From: Clostridiales bacterium DTU092
GTDB lineage: Bacteria; Bacillota; Clostridia; Caldicoprobacterales; Caldicoprobacteraceae
DNA length: 5,360 bases
Direction of reading: 5' to 3'
Assembly (NCBI GenBank): GCA_001513505.1
Contig: LFTM01000119.1
Coordinates: 1 to 5,360 of the forward strand
The notes beneath the pieces are model-generated. The model saw only the letters and a list, made by a program, of their open reading frames with translations. It made no database searches and was not told the DNA's origin. How positions within the stretch are numbered: the first letter of the stretch is position 1; each line of letters opens with the position of its first letter. Positions 1-5,360 of this stretch are shown piece after piece. The translations under genes and the position numbers were made by a program.

Positions 1-451
1 TACCTTTGGGTATAAATTCGCCTTCGGTGACCACATCTACTCTGCGTCCCTCTATCTCAGCCTGCCCAGCCGGCCGAAGCATAGAGAGGGTTACTCCTTC
101 CTTCCCGAGCAGCTCCTTCTCGTCCTGAACGCTGCTATACCCATGCTCATCGTCCAGTTTCGAATTAAGGAGTAAGGTTTTTGATATCCTGCCCCCCTTA
201 ACAGCAGAACGGTATGCCCATATCAAAAGTCCTGCTATAACCAGCAATACCGCTGCTATTATTCCAACCAGAACGGGGGGTGTAACAACCTGGGATGCAA
301 TTATAATTCCAAGCAGTAAAGATATGATTCCAATGGTTCCGGCAATCCCAAACCCCGGCATCATAACCTCAATGGCAAGCAATATGGTACCAAGCATGAA
401 CAATAGTATCATCAGCCATTTAAGCTGACTCAATATTTCCAACAAACCCAC
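1..451 (-). CDS. NfeD-family membrane protein, short form (3' end beyond the left edge)
   Basis: The visible 150 codons encode a short NfeD protein. NfeD proteins are membrane proteins with a cytoplasmic OB-fold and are thought to act with flotillin/stomatin-type scaffold proteins in membrane organisation. Three hydrophobic segments (about residues 13-31, 36-53 and 60-80) are followed by a charged linker (81-110) and the OB-fold start. Recognisable family motifs are MPGFG (31-35), LGKEG (115-119), LRPAG (125-129) and GRRVDVVTEGEFI (135-147). There is no N-terminal serine-protease domain, so this is the short form; probably only the last beta strand or so is missing. I chose the GTG at 451 because a G-rich Shine-Dalgarno (458-465) sits 6 nt upstream; the next in-frame ATG lies 13 codons inside and would cut into the first helix. 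In many Firmicutes the next gene is floA, which would lie outside this window (inference). Family call is firm; cellular role is less so. Confidence 0.9.
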   Translation of the reverse strand, partial: MGLLEILSQLKWLMILLFMLGTILLAIEVMMPGFGIAGTIGIISLLLGIIIASQVVTPPVLVGIIAAVLLVIAGLLIWAYRSAVKGGRISKTLLLNSKLDDEHGYSSVQDEKELLGKEGVTLSMLRPAGQAEIEGRRVDVVTEGEFIPKG

Positions 452-457
452 TTTTAA

Positions 458-465
458 CCCCCCTT
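458..465 (-). promoter_or_regulatory. Ribosome binding site of the NfeD gene
   Basis: Read on the minus strand this is AAGGGGGG, followed by a 6-nt spacer and GTG. It is unusually G-rich and is what selects the GTG start over internal ATG codons. Confidence 0.65.
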
Positions 466-543
466 ACTCATCGTGTGCTTCATCCATCTTAAAGGGGATA
501 GAACTCCTGTTTCATTTGGAGAAATAATAAAGGCTTTTAAACC

Positions 544-580
544 GGTTCAATCCAGCAGGGCTGGATTGAACCTTCTTTTT
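544..580 (+). terminator. Perfect 13-bp hairpin with plus-strand T-tract
   Basis: Arms GGTTCAATCCAGC (544-556) and GCTGGATTGAACC (560-572) pair perfectly around a 3-nt AGG loop. On the plus strand they are followed by TTCTTTTT and, after CAA, a further run of six T. This is the form of an intrinsic terminator acting on rightward transcription. On the minus strand the stem is followed only by GGTTTAAAAG, a poor U-tract. Since the flanking genes are both on the minus strand, the orientation is unexpected. It may stop antisense transcription, end a small rightward transcript, or act weakly in both directions at the end of the pit-DUF47 transcript. Confidence 0.6.
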
Positions 581-631
581 CAACTTTTTTCGCCCTTTAT
601 ATGGATGAACTTCACCGATATTTTTTCCTGC

Positions 632-663
632 ACGGTATACTTACCGTATCTTCAGTATACCGT
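632..663. repeat. 9-bp inverted repeat with a nested third half-site
   Basis: ACGGTATAC (632-640) and GTATACCGT (655-663) are perfect reverse complements 14 nt apart. A third copy of the core, TACCGT (642-647), lies in the spacer and could pair with the left arm instead, giving a 6-bp stem with a 4-nt loop. The two GTATAC hexamers start 20 bp apart, about two helical turns. No T-tract follows on either strand, so a terminator is unlikely. It could be a protein-binding site or a structured 3' UTR of the DUF47 gene; no known regulator is recognised. Confidence 0.45.
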
Positions 664-669
664 AATAAA

Positions 670-685
670 CCTTGTCCGAGCAAGG
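670..685 (-). terminator. Weak candidate terminator of the pit-DUF47 transcript
   Basis: On the minus strand CCTTG, a 6-nt loop and CAAGG form a 5-bp stem, followed by TTTATT. It begins 20 nt after the DUF47 stop codon, the right place for the end of that operon. The stem is short and the T-tract broken, so read-through towards the NfeD gene is possible. Confidence 0.3.
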
Positions 686-705
686 GAAATAAATCGGAAG
701 GGCAG

Positions 706-1329
706 CTAAATATTTTTCATTATAATACTCTCAACTATATCAGCTACATCCTCACAGGCATCACAACAATCCTCAAGACATTGGAAAACCTGTGTCCAGA
801 CCATGATCTCCACAGGATCCGCGGATTCTATGTAAAGCCTTCTCATGGCAGCAGTGTATAGCCTGTCCCCTTCCTCCTCCATATCATTGATTTCTACTAT
901 ATATTTATGCATGCTTTTTGACCTGCGGAAGTTCGGGAACTCATCCATCATCTGCTTCATAGTATTGGCACAACTATTAATAATCCTTACAAATTCATAA
1001 GCCTCATCCCGTATGGTTGCTATGTTATACATATACAGACGCATTACTATTTCTTCTATACAGTCGGTAGCACTATCAATCTGCTCCGCAAGCTGAATAA
1101 TATCCTCCCGCTCTATTGGAGGCAGAAATTCCTTAAGAAGATTCTCCATCATATCATGCTTTTCCAGGTCGGCTGTATGTTCTATTTTGTGCATTTCAAC
1201 AATTTGCCGTGAAAGTGCGTCGGCTTTGTAATTATCGATTATACTCCGCAACATTTCAGACGCTTCACAAGTATAGCTGACCATTTTTTGAAACGCTTCG
1301 TAATAGTTATAACCCTTTTTCCGTATCAT
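706..1329 (-). CDS. PhoU-like DUF47 family protein, partner of the phosphate transporter
   Basis: This encodes a 207-aa, almost wholly alpha-helical cytoplasmic protein of the DUF47/PhoU-like family (usual length about 205-215 aa). Members are usually encoded beside PiT transporters and are thought to modulate phosphate uptake. The two-repeat PhoU-like pattern is visible: an ExxxD motif at E50-D54 with PPIEREDI (70-77) and D85 in the first half, and the acidic EEEGD cluster (151-155) with LEDCCDACEDVAD (185-197) in the second. In PhoU relatives such acidic motifs coordinate metal ions. It starts at an ATG 5 nt behind a strong AAGGAGG. It lies 75 nt downstream of pit on the same strand, so the two are probably one operon. 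The second half has four closely spaced cysteines (184, 188, 189, 192), reported separately. Function in this organism is inferred from family and context. Confidence 0.93.
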   Translation of the reverse strand: MIRKKGYNYYEAFQKMVSYTCEASEMLRSIIDNYKADALSRQIVEMHKIEHTADLEKHDMMENLLKEFLPPIEREDIIQLAEQIDSATDCIEEIVMRLYMYNIATIRDEAYEFVRIINSCANTMKQMMDEFPNFRRSKSMHKYIVEINDMEEEGDRLYTAAMRRLYIESADPVEIMVWTQVFQCLEDCCDACEDVADIVESIIMKNI

Positions 1330-1334
1330 TTGAT

Positions 1335-1341
1335 CCTCCTT
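1335..1341 (-). promoter_or_regulatory. Strong ribosome binding site of the DUF47 gene
   Basis: AAGGAGG on the minus strand, a near-perfect anti-16S match, 5 nt before the ATG. It implies independent, efficient translation of the regulator despite its second place in the operon. Confidence 0.7.
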
Positions 1342-1368
1342 ATTCCTGTCGTATATTTGTAATATATG

Positions 1369-1382
1369 TACATCCTGATGTA
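1369..1382. repeat. Short palindrome between pit and the DUF47 gene
   Basis: TACATC and GATGTA flank a central CT, a 14-bp palindrome in the 75-nt gap between the two phosphate genes. The 2-nt centre is too tight for a full hairpin and no T-tract follows on the minus strand, so it is not a terminator. It may be a protein site or chance. Confidence 0.25.
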
Positions 1383-1404
1383 AATGTGTTTAACTGCTCA
1401 ATAC

Positions 1405-2457
1405 TTAAAATATGGCTATAAACAGTTTAGCCATCAAAAACCCGATAAGGCCGCATCCCGGAAAGGTCAGTATCCAGGCTAAAACCATTTCCTGGACTAC
1501 GGACCAGTTTACCGAGGAAATACGTTTTGCCGATCCTACACCCATAATCGCCGTCGTTTTAGTATGAGTTGTACTTACAGGCAGACCAGTCAATGAAGAT
1601 ATGAGAAGACAAATCGCTGCCGCAAGATCAGCAGAAAAACCCTGATATTTTTCCAGCTTCACCATATCCATGCCCACTGCCTTAATTATCCGGTACCCGC
1701 CAATAGAGGTACCCAGTGCCATAACACCAGAGCAAAGGACGATTAGCCAGAAGGGAATCATAAAACCAGCAGTCTGTTCCTGACCTCTTACAAGAAAAAT
1801 TCCAAGCATGAACACACTCATAAACTTCTGTCCGTCCTGTGCACCGTGCATAAAGCCCATGGCTGCAGCGGCCGAAATCTGGGCATTTTTGAAAAATCCC
1901 AGGGTTTTACGTCTGTCTATTCCACGGCACAACAGCTCGACACCTTTTACGGTAATAAAGCCCATTCCAAAACCCAGAAATGTGGACAGTATCAACCCGT
2001 AAAGAACCTTCACCCACTCAGAACCATTGATGCCCGAAAAGCCTCCCTGCAGGGCTATAGCCGCTCCAGACAAACCTGCAATGAGTGCATGGCTTTCGCT
2101 GGTAGGTATACCGAACCACCATGCTGCAGTTGCCCAGGTTACTATGGCAAAAAGTGCTGCACAGAGGGCAGCTAGAGCGGTATGGGTATCCCCACGAAAA
2201 TCCACCATATTGTAAACAGTCATAGCAACCGAGTTGTTAATCATGGTCATTACCAATACACCCAAGAAATTAAATATGGTAGCCATTATCACTGCTGCAC
2301 GGGGAGTCATGGAGCGGGTAGATATGCATGTGGCAATGGCATTCGGGGCATCGGTCCAACCATTAACCATTATTACACCAATAGTCAGTAGAGAAGTGAC
2401 AAGCAATGTAGGAATTGTGAATAGTTCCTGTAAAAATTCCCAAAGTGAAATTGTCAT
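1405..2457 (-). CDS. pit: PiT-family inorganic phosphate transporter
   Basis: This 350-aa integral membrane protein belongs to the PiT (PHO-4) family, which imports inorganic phosphate, usually as a metal-phosphate complex, using a cation gradient. The family's internal duplication is visible. The N-terminal half has the signature NGWTDAPNAIAT (32-43) and PTSESHALIAGLSGAAI (118-134). The C-terminal half has MGFMHGAQDGQKFM (200-213) and the matching LPVSTTHTKTTAIMGVG (292-308). Hydrophobic segments run throughout, with a short cytoplasmic loop near 176-190. Length is normal for the compact bacterial form; no truncation is seen. The ATG is preceded by AAAGGA about 8 nt upstream. The DUF47 gene follows on the same strand, a classic pairing. 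The upstream gap contains candidate promoters and an inverted repeat, suggesting its own regulation; no clear Pho box is recognised. Transport of phosphate rather than another oxyanion such as sulfate is inferred from family and the DUF47 neighbour. Confidence 0.95.
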   Translation of the reverse strand: MTISLWEFLQELFTIPTLLVTSLLTIGVIMVNGWTDAPNAIATCISTRSMTPRAAVIMATIFNFLGVLVMTMINNSVAMTVYNMVDFRGDTHTALAALCAALFAIVTWATAAWWFGIPTSESHALIAGLSGAAIALQGGFSGINGSEWVKVLYGLILSTFLGFGMGFITVKGVELLCRGIDRRKTLGFFKNAQISAAAAMGFMHGAQDGQKFMSVFMLGIFLVRGQEQTAGFMIPFWLIVLCSGVMALGTSIGGYRIIKAVGMDMVKLEKYQGFSADLAAAICLLISSLTGLPVSTTHTKTTAIMGVGSAKRISSVNWSVVQEMVLAWILTFPGCGLIGFLMAKLFIAIF

Positions 2458-2490
2458 CCTTCACGTCCTTTCTGAGTTATAATCCCGCAA

Positions 2491-2520
2491 ATCTTACCAA
2501 GTATCCTGCCAAATAGTCAA
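2491..2520 (-). promoter_or_regulatory. Candidate sigma-A promoter of pit, proximal
   Basis: On the minus strand TTGACT (2520-2515), an 18-nt spacer and TAAGAT (2496-2491) resemble a vegetative promoter. Transcription would start near 2484, leaving a leader of about 27 nt before the pit ATG. The -35 box lies largely within one arm of the inverted repeat at 2516-2548. Confidence 0.45.
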
Positions 2521-2548
2521 TAAACTACATTAAGTATCGTTTATTGAC
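2516..2548. promoter_or_regulatory. Candidate operator: perfect 10-bp inverted repeat upstream of pit
   Basis: GTCAATAAAC (2516-2525) and GTTTATTGAC (2539-2548) are exact reverse complements with a 13-nt spacer. The pit-proximal arm covers most of the -35 box of the proximal promoter, so a bound dimer would block it. No T-tract follows on either strand, so it is not an intrinsic terminator. Arms of AT-rich, TTGAC-ended sequence do not match a regulator site I can name. Confidence 0.45.
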
Positions 2549-2574
2549 AGTAACAGGCATAAAATACCCCTTTT

Positions 2575-2603
2575 ATACTACCACATCACGATTAAGGGTG
2601 CAA
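2575..2603 (-). promoter_or_regulatory. Possible second, distal promoter of pit
   Basis: On the minus strand TTGCAC (2603-2598), a 17-nt spacer and TAGTAT (2580-2575) form a moderate sigma-A-like match. Transcription from it would run through the inverted repeat at 2516-2548, placing the repeat in the leader. An overlapping TATAAA offers an alternative -10 but has no good -35. Confidence 0.28.
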
Positions 2604-2721
2604 TACTCTTTCTTTTGATTTAACCCCCACACAATTGAAGGATTTCCAAAGACGCATATTTGTATCATATTCAGCCTGATTCCTTGTTTTTCAATTATTA
2701 AATAAGGAAAAACGGAACAAA

Positions 2722-2734
2722 CCGGTCTCACCGG
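2722..2734 (-). terminator. Weak hairpin at the end of the germination operon
   Basis: CCGGT and ACCGG pair around a 3-nt loop; on the minus strand a TTTGTTCCGTTTTT stretch follows. The hairpin overlaps the stop codon of the 53-aa gene, as expected for the end of this operon. Five base pairs is short, so this is tentative. Confidence 0.3.
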
Positions 2735-2889
2735 AAAAACATAACCAGCACCGGCAGAATGACAGATAATGCTACCAGGACTATAACTCCCACAGCGGCC
2801 CATCTATTATTTGTCCTCCAGCTGTATCTCGCATAGCTTAAGCTGTATCCGGAACAAATTAATATGAGAAGGATAATTAAGTAGTTCAT
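2728..2889 (-). CDS. Small two-helix membrane protein at the end of the germinant receptor operon
   Basis: This is a 53-residue open frame that begins at an ATG overlapping the C-subunit stop codon (TAATG, one base shared). Its Shine-Dalgarno GGGAGGAG (2892-2899) is embedded in the last codons of that gene, a typical translational coupling arrangement. The product has a hydrophobic segment at about residues 3-18, a short polar basic loop at 21-29 (RYSWRTNNR), a second hydrophobic segment at about 31-52, and a terminal arginine. Two-helix proteins of roughly this kind, called D subunits, are known beside some GerA-type operons in Bacillus, where they modulate receptor function in the spore inner membrane; they are somewhat longer, about 70-80 residues. 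Assignment to that group is inferred from position, size and topology, not sequence motifs. The overlapping longer frame starting at 2803 lacks a good start site and looks like a shadow. Confidence 0.72.
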   Translation of the reverse strand: MNYLIILLILICSGYSLSYARYSWRTNNRWAAVGVIVLVALSVILPVLVMFFR

Positions 2890-4160
2890 TACTCCTCCCG
2901 GGAAAACTTAATTTCGGATATATATATCATAGTACCGGTACGCCTGATGCAAAAGTTAACCTCCGTCGTAACTTCAGCATCCCTGTAACGGCTGTTCCAG
3001 TCGTAGTTTTCCCAATCCTGTATGGTTGCAAAACTCTTTACAGCTTTATGCCCGAAATAAAATATATCGCAGTTAAGATTCTGAGTTTTCTCTATGGTCT
3101 TGTCCAGCTCGGTCTTCACAAACCGCTCAAAGGCATTTTCCAGTATAGACAGCATTTGAGGACTTTCATAGTTGATACCGCTTTGTATACCCAGTATATC
3201 CCCTTCAAGATGCAGTTTTACGTCAATAAAAGGTTTGCCCTCCTCAAACCAGACCTTCACATCAGGCATTCTTGCAGGCCTTATCTCAAGGGCAATAATA
3301 TCCTCAGGTTTCTTTGGATCGGGAATTACAAAGGTTGCTTTCCTGAAATTACCCTTTACCATCGCCAGAAGACGGCTTTCATGACCTGTAAGCTTTCCCA
3401 CCATTTTATCCCCATTGAATATGGCTAAACCCATAAGCTCGACTTTGCCACCTTCTTTTCGCGGTTGATCACCGGCATAATAATCACCGGGTATCTTGTA
3501 TCGGCTGCCCCATACCGGACCTTCCTCCTTAAAGTTTTCACCCTCGTTGACCGCTGCCAACACCGCTATAGGCTGATGATACGTAGATGTTATACAGTCA
3601 TGCAGGTCATAAAGGGAATGATCCGCAAACATGCCGGTTTCTTCTGACTGCCGGACCAGATTTTCACAGGTCTTGGTAATATCGCTGCCTTCGATTGGGG
3701 CGAACTTCTCTATAAATTCACTGGCACTTTCTTTTGATATCAAAAGGCGGGTACTGTATCTTATGGAGCTATTTCTTACAATCTGGCCTAAAAACTCCCC
3801 AACCAATCCAGTCCTGGCAATATCCTCGCAAATAACAATAAACTGAGTATGCATAAAATTCAGCGTCCGGGCTATATTGATATTGGCCAGTTCCGACGCT
3901 GCAAAAAACGACGGAGCATCAATAGTCAGCGTCCTGTATGTTAAACCACCTTGAGACTGCCCGTCACCAGCATCCTGTGCGCCACCTGATTCAAAAGACG
4001 AAAACTTAAAAGTAACCCTGAATCTGTCCGACACACCCCTGTCCACACCTACCAACAACACATATGCTACATCATTAACCTCTCTGGCATCATAACATCC
4101 TGCAAGTATCGATACCATCATGAGCAGCAGCAATATTTTCAATGATATTCCCCTATGCAT
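2889..4160 (-). CDS. Spore germination lipoprotein, Ger(x)C family (germinant receptor C subunit)
   Basis: This encodes a 423-aa lipoprotein, the C subunit of a GerA-type germinant receptor, expected on the outer face of the spore inner membrane. A lipoprotein signal peptide is plain: basic start, hydrophobic run 9-19 and lipobox LAGC with Cys22 as the lipidated residue. The sequence after it (YDAREVNDVAYVLLVGVD) is the typical Ger(x)C opening. The N-terminal domain runs to about residue 215 and includes LNFMHTQFIVICEDIA (100-115). The C-terminal domain begins near the hallmark ELMGLAIFNGDKMVGKLTG (241-259) and includes CDIFYFG (364-370) and a following W383. Length is slightly above the family norm of about 370-400. 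The start overlaps the end of the B-subunit gene by 8 nt, and the stop overlaps the next small gene by 1 nt. Which germinant is sensed cannot be read from the sequence. Confidence 0.96.
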   Translation of the reverse strand: MHRGISLKILLLLMMVSILAGCYDAREVNDVAYVLLVGVDRGVSDRFRVTFKFSSFESGGAQDAGDGQSQGGLTYRTLTIDAPSFFAASELANINIARTLNFMHTQFIVICEDIARTGLVGEFLGQIVRNSSIRYSTRLLISKESASEFIEKFAPIEGSDITKTCENLVRQSEETGMFADHSLYDLHDCITSTYHQPIAVLAAVNEGENFKEEGPVWGSRYKIPGDYYAGDQPRKEGGKVELMGLAIFNGDKMVGKLTGHESRLLAMVKGNFRKATFVIPDPKKPEDIIALEIRPARMPDVKVWFEEGKPFIDVKLHLEGDILGIQSGINYESPQMLSILENAFERFVKTELDKTIEKTQNLNCDIFYFGHKAVKSFATIQDWENYDWNSRYRDAEVTTEVNFCIRRTGTMIYISEIKFSREE

Positions 4161-5250
4161 ATTTATCTTCCCTCTTTTTTCTCAATACTGCTACAAGCAA
4201 AGCAGCTGCAGGAAACATATAGAACACTATCCAGCTATATTCCCTCAAATATTTGATGTAAACCCCGGTTAGCTCCACAATGTTTTCAGGGATCAAAGAT
4301 ATGGTCATAAGTATTATCGCAAAGGGAAGTATGATGGGCCTTCTGTCACTGATACCAAACAGATGAGAATATATGAGCAGTACCATATAAAACAGTACCG
4401 GCACTTCAACTAAAATGCTTATGTTCCAAATAAAAAGAAACAATGCTTCTATTCTGTGAAAAAATGTTCCAAAATGGATAAGTGAAGCAGCTGTATAAAA
4501 GGGTGCCACGATCTCCTGGGCAAAGGGATATGTAAATATCAATATAAAACCCAACTGCGACAGGGATATAAGCACAGCAGCAATAACTAAACTTGTATAC
4601 CCCACTTTTTTTACTTCATAAGTTCCGTTTAATGATTTGGCAAATACGGCAGCAAGCGTTATTTCACCGTAAATCGAGCTTCTCAAAAATCCCTGAAACA
4701 GCGTGTTCCTCAAACCATATCCAAGCAACGGATATAGCCTGTAAAATTCAAACAAGTATGACGCCAATAAGAACAGTATTGTAAATCCTATAAATAATAC
4801 ATAAGCAGCCAGCTTTGAATACCTGGCTATGTTTTCAAATCCTATGTAGCTTAAAACAACTACTACAATAACAAAAGAACTAATCAAAAAACTGGGCTGG
4901 GTTTTCGGGAATACGTATATCTTGACAACTTCAATGTACTCCCTTAAGTTGATTGCCGCAGAAGACAGGAGTACAGCTGCCAGAAGAAAGGAAAGCATAG
5001 AGCCGATATACCTGCCAAATACAGCATCGTATACCTCCATAATGTTTTTACCGGGAAAGCGTTTAAGCAAAGTATACACAAAACTAAAACCTACAGCTGC
5101 AACACCGGCGCTTATAAGCACCATGTACCAGCCTGTCGTCCCCACCCTTCTTGCTATAATATTAGCATCGGTAAAAAACACCTTTGCCATGCATGTGATT
5201 ACCAGCATCGCAACAGCTTCCCTGGATTCAAACTTATCTTCTCTTAACAA
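4153..5250 (-). CDS. Spore germination permease, GerAB family (germinant receptor B subunit)
   Basis: This encodes a 365-aa integral membrane protein of the GerAB/endospore germination permease family, related to APC-type amino acid transporters and thought to bind the germinant within the receptor. About ten membrane segments are visible (roughly 11-29, 41-63, 82-101, 121-137, 145-167, 193-204, 217-241, 268-296, 306-324, 339-357). Family-like stretches include LREYIEVVKIYVFPKTQPSF (102-121), GFENIARYSKLA (137-148) and FHRIEALFLFIW (264-275), followed by a basic tail. I start it at the TTG at 5250: GGGAGGGG lies 7 nt upstream, the first residues (LREDKFESREA) then match the usual short N-terminus, and the length is typical. 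The frame stays open to a GTG at 5304, which would add 18 residues but has no close Shine-Dalgarno. It follows the probable A-subunit gene by 62 nt and overlaps the C-subunit gene by 8 nt. Confidence 0.93.
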   Translation of the reverse strand: MLREDKFESREAVAMLVITCMAKVFFTDANIIARRVGTTGWYMVLISAGVAAVGFSFVYTLLKRFPGKNIMEVYDAVFGRYIGSMLSFLLAAVLLSSAAINLREYIEVVKIYVFPKTQPSFLISSFVIVVVVLSYIGFENIARYSKLAAYVLFIGFTILFLLASYLFEFYRLYPLLGYGLRNTLFQGFLRSSIYGEITLAAVFAKSLNGTYEVKKVGYTSLVIAAVLISLSQLGFILIFTYPFAQEIVAPFYTAASLIHFGTFFHRIEALFLFIWNISILVEVPVLFYMVLLIYSHLFGISDRRPIILPFAIILMTISLIPENIVELTGVYIKYLREYSWIVFYMFPAAALLVAVLRKKREDKYA

Positions 5251-5257
5251 TTGCCGT

Positions 5258-5265
5258 CCCCTCCC
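5258..5265 (-). promoter_or_regulatory. Ribosome binding site deciding the TTG start of the B subunit
   Basis: GGGAGGGG on the minus strand, 7 nt before the TTG at 5250. The alternative GTG at 5304 has its nearest G-rich stretch roughly 27 nt upstream, too far to serve it. This supports the shorter protein. Confidence 0.6.
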
Positions 5266-5312
5266 AAATAGCATATTGCTGACAGCATTCCGATGGATAT
5301 CCACAATCCGGT

Positions 5313-5360
5313 CTATCTTCTTTTTAAGTATCCTCCCCCTACCGGCTGTTTAAATATCGG
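5313..5360 (-). CDS. 3' end of upstream gene, probably the germinant receptor A subunit (partial)
   Basis: Fifteen codons in frame from the right edge end in TAG: PIFKQPVGGGYLKRR. The fragment is too short to identify by itself. The call rests on context: GerA-type operons commonly run A, B, C, and the next two genes are B and C. The basic, hydrophilic end suits the cytoplasmic tail of an A subunit. It lies 62 nt before the chosen B-subunit start, and the only close G-rich stretch is within its last codons. Confidence 0.5.
   Translation of the reverse strand, partial: PIFKQPVGGGYLKRR

Noticed and set aside
464..487. Seven-codon reading frame (MDEAHDE) ending just before the NfeD ribosome binding site
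   Set aside because: It has no well-placed ribosome binding site of its own and no attenuator-like structure, so a leader peptide cannot be supported.
495..525. Possible SigW-type promoter (TGAAAC on the minus strand) upstream of the NfeD gene, as known for the Bacillus yqeZ operon
   Set aside because: The TGAAAC element is present, but no CGTA-like -10 occurs at the required distance of about 16 nt.
544..572. Resemblance of GGTTCAATCC to a tRNA T-arm
   Set aside because: No acceptor stem, anticodon arm or CCA end can be built around it; the perfect long stem is better explained as a hairpin terminator.
473..861. Overlapping plus-strand open frames of 78 and 86 aa
   Set aside because: They cross the 13-bp hairpin and the end of the DUF47 gene, have no clear ribosome binding site, and show no recognisable domain; they look like chance frames.
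2671..2709. TTCCTT/AAGGAA partial inverted repeat as terminator of the germination operon
   Set aside because: Only 6 bp pair around a long AT-rich loop, and no T-tract follows in either direction.
2573..2803. 76-aa minus-strand open frame downstream of the C-subunit gene
   Set aside because: Its ATG lies inside the coupled 53-aa gene in another frame, it has no good ribosome binding site, its composition is not protein-like, and it runs into the pit promoter region.

Overview
The window looks like chromosomal DNA of an endospore-forming Gram-positive bacterium, most likely of the class Clostridia. The evidence is a GerA-type spore germinant receptor operon, strong GGAGG-type ribosome binding sites, GTG and TTG starts, and moderately low GC content. 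Genus and species cannot be fixed from the sequence alone. Every gene I can support lies on the minus strand, so the window reads functionally from right to left.

Right half (5360 to about 2728): a germinant receptor operon. It holds the last 15 codons of an upstream gene, probably the A subunit; then a B-type permease subunit (about 365 aa, many membrane segments); then a C-type lipoprotein subunit with a clear lipobox. Last comes a 53-residue two-helix membrane protein whose ATG overlaps the C-subunit stop codon. The genes are tightly packed (8-nt and 1-nt overlaps after the B subunit), so they are probably co-transcribed and translationally coupled. The small last gene resembles, in size, topology and position, the 'D subunit' proteins reported for some germinant receptors. 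It is the most interesting item here.

Middle (2457 to 706): a two-gene phosphate module, a PiT-family inorganic phosphate transporter followed 75 nt later by a PhoU-like DUF47 protein, its usual regulatory partner. The 270-nt gap upstream of pit holds two candidate sigma-A-type promoters and a perfect 10-bp inverted repeat that overlaps the -35 box of the nearer one, so it is a plausible operator.

Left (705 to 1): a 254-nt intergenic region rich in inverted repeats. It contains a 9-bp perfect inverted repeat with a nested third half-site, a weak hairpin behind the DUF47 gene, and a perfect 13-bp hairpin whose T-tract lies on the plus strand. After it comes an NfeD-family membrane protein starting at a GTG and running off the left edge. 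Such genes often precede the flotillin-like floA, which would lie just outside the window.

Apart from the small germination-operon gene and the regulatory DNA, the content is ordinary. I see no mobile element, CRISPR array, rRNA or tRNA.
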